Source of the DNA: an uncultured Clostridia bacterium
Lineage (GTDB): Bacteria; Bacillota; Clostridia; Christensenellales; CAG-1252
Reading direction: 5' to 3'
DNA: 6,675 nucleotides
Assembly (NCBI GenBank): GCA_946626795.1
Contig: CAMOUZ010000065.1
Span: forward strand, 1 to 6,675
A program made the translations under genes and the position numbers. Positions 6,118 through 6,675 of the stretch are shown here, piece by piece. The notes beneath the pieces were generated by a model that searched no databases, had not been told where the DNA came from, and saw only the letters and a list, made by a program, of their open reading frames with translations. Numbering within the stretch: the first letter of the stretch is position 1; every line of letters starts with the position of its first letter.

Positions 6118-6145
6118 AATATAACACATTTTGCAAAAAAGTCAA
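6118..6145 (-). promoter_or_regulatory. Sigma-A-type promoter of the regulator gene
   Basis: On the minus strand the -35 is TTGACT (6145-6140, 5 of 6 consensus bases), followed by a 16-base spacer and a -10 of TATATT (6123-6118, 5 of 6). The TG one base before the -10 makes it an extended -10. The predicted transcription start near 6111 gives a leader of about 50 bases to the ATG at 6060. This is the best promoter in the window. Confidence 0.75.
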
Positions 6146-6281
6146 TGCGTTCGTGCCAAATAACAGTCGCCTTTTCAAAATATGTAAAAAGAATATTTTC
6201 AAAAGTCGAAAGATGTCGAAAAAGCGAGCGAAAACATCGGTTTCTTCCGTAAAATCGAGTTTTTTTTACTCTCGTTTTCTA

Positions 6282-6301
6282 CTCTTTTCCGCTCTTTTCG
6301 T
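6282..6301 (+). repeat. Two tandem copies of a 10-base pyrimidine-rich unit
   Basis: CTCTTTTC occurs at 6282-6289 and 6292-6299, giving a 10-base period within a long pyrimidine-rich stretch (about 6260-6318). No function is evident. Confidence 0.45.
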
Positions 6302-6392
6302 CCCTCTCGGAACGCGCCCTTTCGGACTCGTTTTACGCGCACAAATCGCGCTATCGACGGCTATATCGGGATTTTTCTGTTTTTACGATTTA

Positions 6393-6412
6393 TTGTAATG
6401 TATTGTTTACAA
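6393..6412. promoter_or_regulatory. Operator-like inverted repeat upstream of the DUF421 gene
   Basis: TTGTAA (6393-6398) and TTACAA (6407-6412) form a perfect 6-base inverted repeat with an 8-base spacer, 113 bases before the DUF421 start. The 20-base span has the form of a dimeric repressor site. It resembles Rex-type sites (TTGT...ACAA) only loosely, since those are 18 bases. No clear promoter is seen around it. Confidence 0.3.
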
Positions 6413-6525
6413 ATCGCCCTTTCTCGGAGGGGGTCGTTCGCCTCTTTTTTCAGCCCCTATCGCGAGGGAAGTTTCGCAAGAAAAGAAAGCGGATATTTCC
6501 CCCTGCCCCCGCGCAAACTATTTTT

Positions 6526-6675
6526 ATGCTTACGGTATTTTTTCGCTCGATCATCACCTATATTTTTCTGCTCTTCATTATGCGGCTTATGGGGAAAAGA
6601 CAGCTCTCGGAGCTCCAATGCTTCGAGTTCGTCATCACCCTTATCGTGGCGGAGCTTGCCTGCATCCCGATGTCG
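6526..6675 (+). CDS. DUF421 (YetF-like) membrane protein, N-terminal part
   Basis: The first 50 codons of a membrane protein lie in the window and the rest runs off its end. The N-terminus holds a hydrophobic helix (about 4-21), then MRLMGKRQLSELQCFEFVIT near 19-38, then a second hydrophobic segment (about 36-48). The motif 'RxMGKRQxxELQxFE' followed by 'AELAxIPM' is the hallmark of DUF421 proteins such as YetF and YdfR of Bacillus. These have an N-terminal membrane part and a C-terminal soluble domain and are linked to spore and membrane physiology, though their biochemistry is not settled. No Shine-Dalgarno is visible before the ATG at 6526, but the family's conserved N-terminus supports this start. 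It is a typical chromosomal gene, so it probably marks host DNA beside the element. Confidence 0.88.
   Translation, partial: MLTVFFRSIITYIFLLFIMRLMGKRQLSELQCFEFVITLIVAELACIPMS

Larger units (their letters stand above)
6146..6525. other. Non-coding region at the probable phage-host border
   Basis: I see no convincing gene in these 380 bases. Two copies of TTTTCAAAA lie 24 bases apart (6172-6180 and 6196-6204), with an AAAATAT/ATATTTT inverted repeat between and within them. A bulged A/T-rich hairpin (AAAA-CGAG / CTCG-TTTT, 6251-6278) surrounds a T run. A pyrimidine-rich stretch runs from about 6260 to 6318. A weak hairpin with T6 (6427-6450) follows. An attachment site could lie here, but a second copy would be needed to recognise it. 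Confidence 0.5.

Noticed and set aside
6061..6129. A 23-residue N-terminal extension of the regulator from ATG 6129
   Set aside because: That ATG lies between the predicted -10 and -35, upstream of the expected transcription start. It has no ribosome binding site, while the ATG at 6060 has GGAGGG at good spacing.
6081..6398. A 105-codon open frame on the plus strand
   Set aside because: It runs through the promoter and operator region and the pyrimidine-rich stretch. Its Phe/Ser/Lys-rich translation resembles no family, and it has no ribosome binding site.
6427..6450. GAGG/CCTC hairpin followed by T6 as a terminator
   Set aside because: The stem has only four base pairs and a 10-base loop, and no gene ends just upstream of it on the plus strand. 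It is mentioned only as part of the non-coding region.
1..6675. CRISPR array, tRNA, rRNA, insertion sequence or recoded stop codons
   Set aside because: I saw no regularly spaced repeats, tRNA-like cloverleaf or transposase. Genes end plausibly at TAA, TAG and TGA, so there is no sign of an altered genetic code.

Overview
The window looks like one edge of a prophage, or of a phage-derived element, in a bacterium that is probably a member of the Bacillota (Clostridia-like). Three things suggest this host: strong AAAGGAGG-type ribosome binding sites before most genes, a Bacillus-type SOS box, and the start of a DUF421 (YetF-like) membrane protein gene. The genetic code appears standard, because TAA, TAG and TGA all end genes at plausible places. 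Nothing in the sequence fixes the genus.

The minus strand from about 4697 down to 1 is a compact virion-assembly operon. In transcription order it encodes the large terminase (TerL, 4697-3264), a 95-residue protein resembling the tail part of terminase small subunits (3217-2930), a small four-cysteine zinc-ribbon-like protein (2967-2716), a P22-type portal protein (2729-867), a scaffolding protein (848-207), and the first 68 codons of the major capsid protein (205-1, running off the window). Gaps are short or genes overlap. The exception is a terminator-like hairpin directly after the TerL stop.

Upstream of TerL lies a gene on the opposite strand (4761-5543). It encodes an exported protein with a signal peptide, two probable SH3-like domains, one C-terminal membrane helix and a short basic-then-acidic cytoplasmic tail. 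It looks like a phage 'moron' (cargo gene) or a captured host gene. It appears to share a divergent promoter with TerL in which the two -10 elements overlap. Its 3' end overlaps the 3' end of the next minus-strand gene by 65 bases.

That next gene (6060-5479) encodes a 193-residue regulator with a sigma-region-4/ArpU-like helix-turn-helix. It has a clear sigma-A promoter (-35 TTGACT, extended -10 TGTTATATT), and a LexA/SOS-box-like palindrome sits at the expected transcription start. The simplest reading is that DNA damage lifts repression of this regulator, which then turns on the packaging and capsid genes, as PBSX-type and other inducible prophages do.

From 6061 to 6525 there is no convincing gene, only the promoter and operator plus repeats and a pyrimidine-rich stretch. 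At 6526 a plus-strand DUF421 gene begins and runs off the window; it is probably host DNA. No integrase, phage repressor, replication gene, tRNA, rRNA, CRISPR array or insertion sequence is visible.
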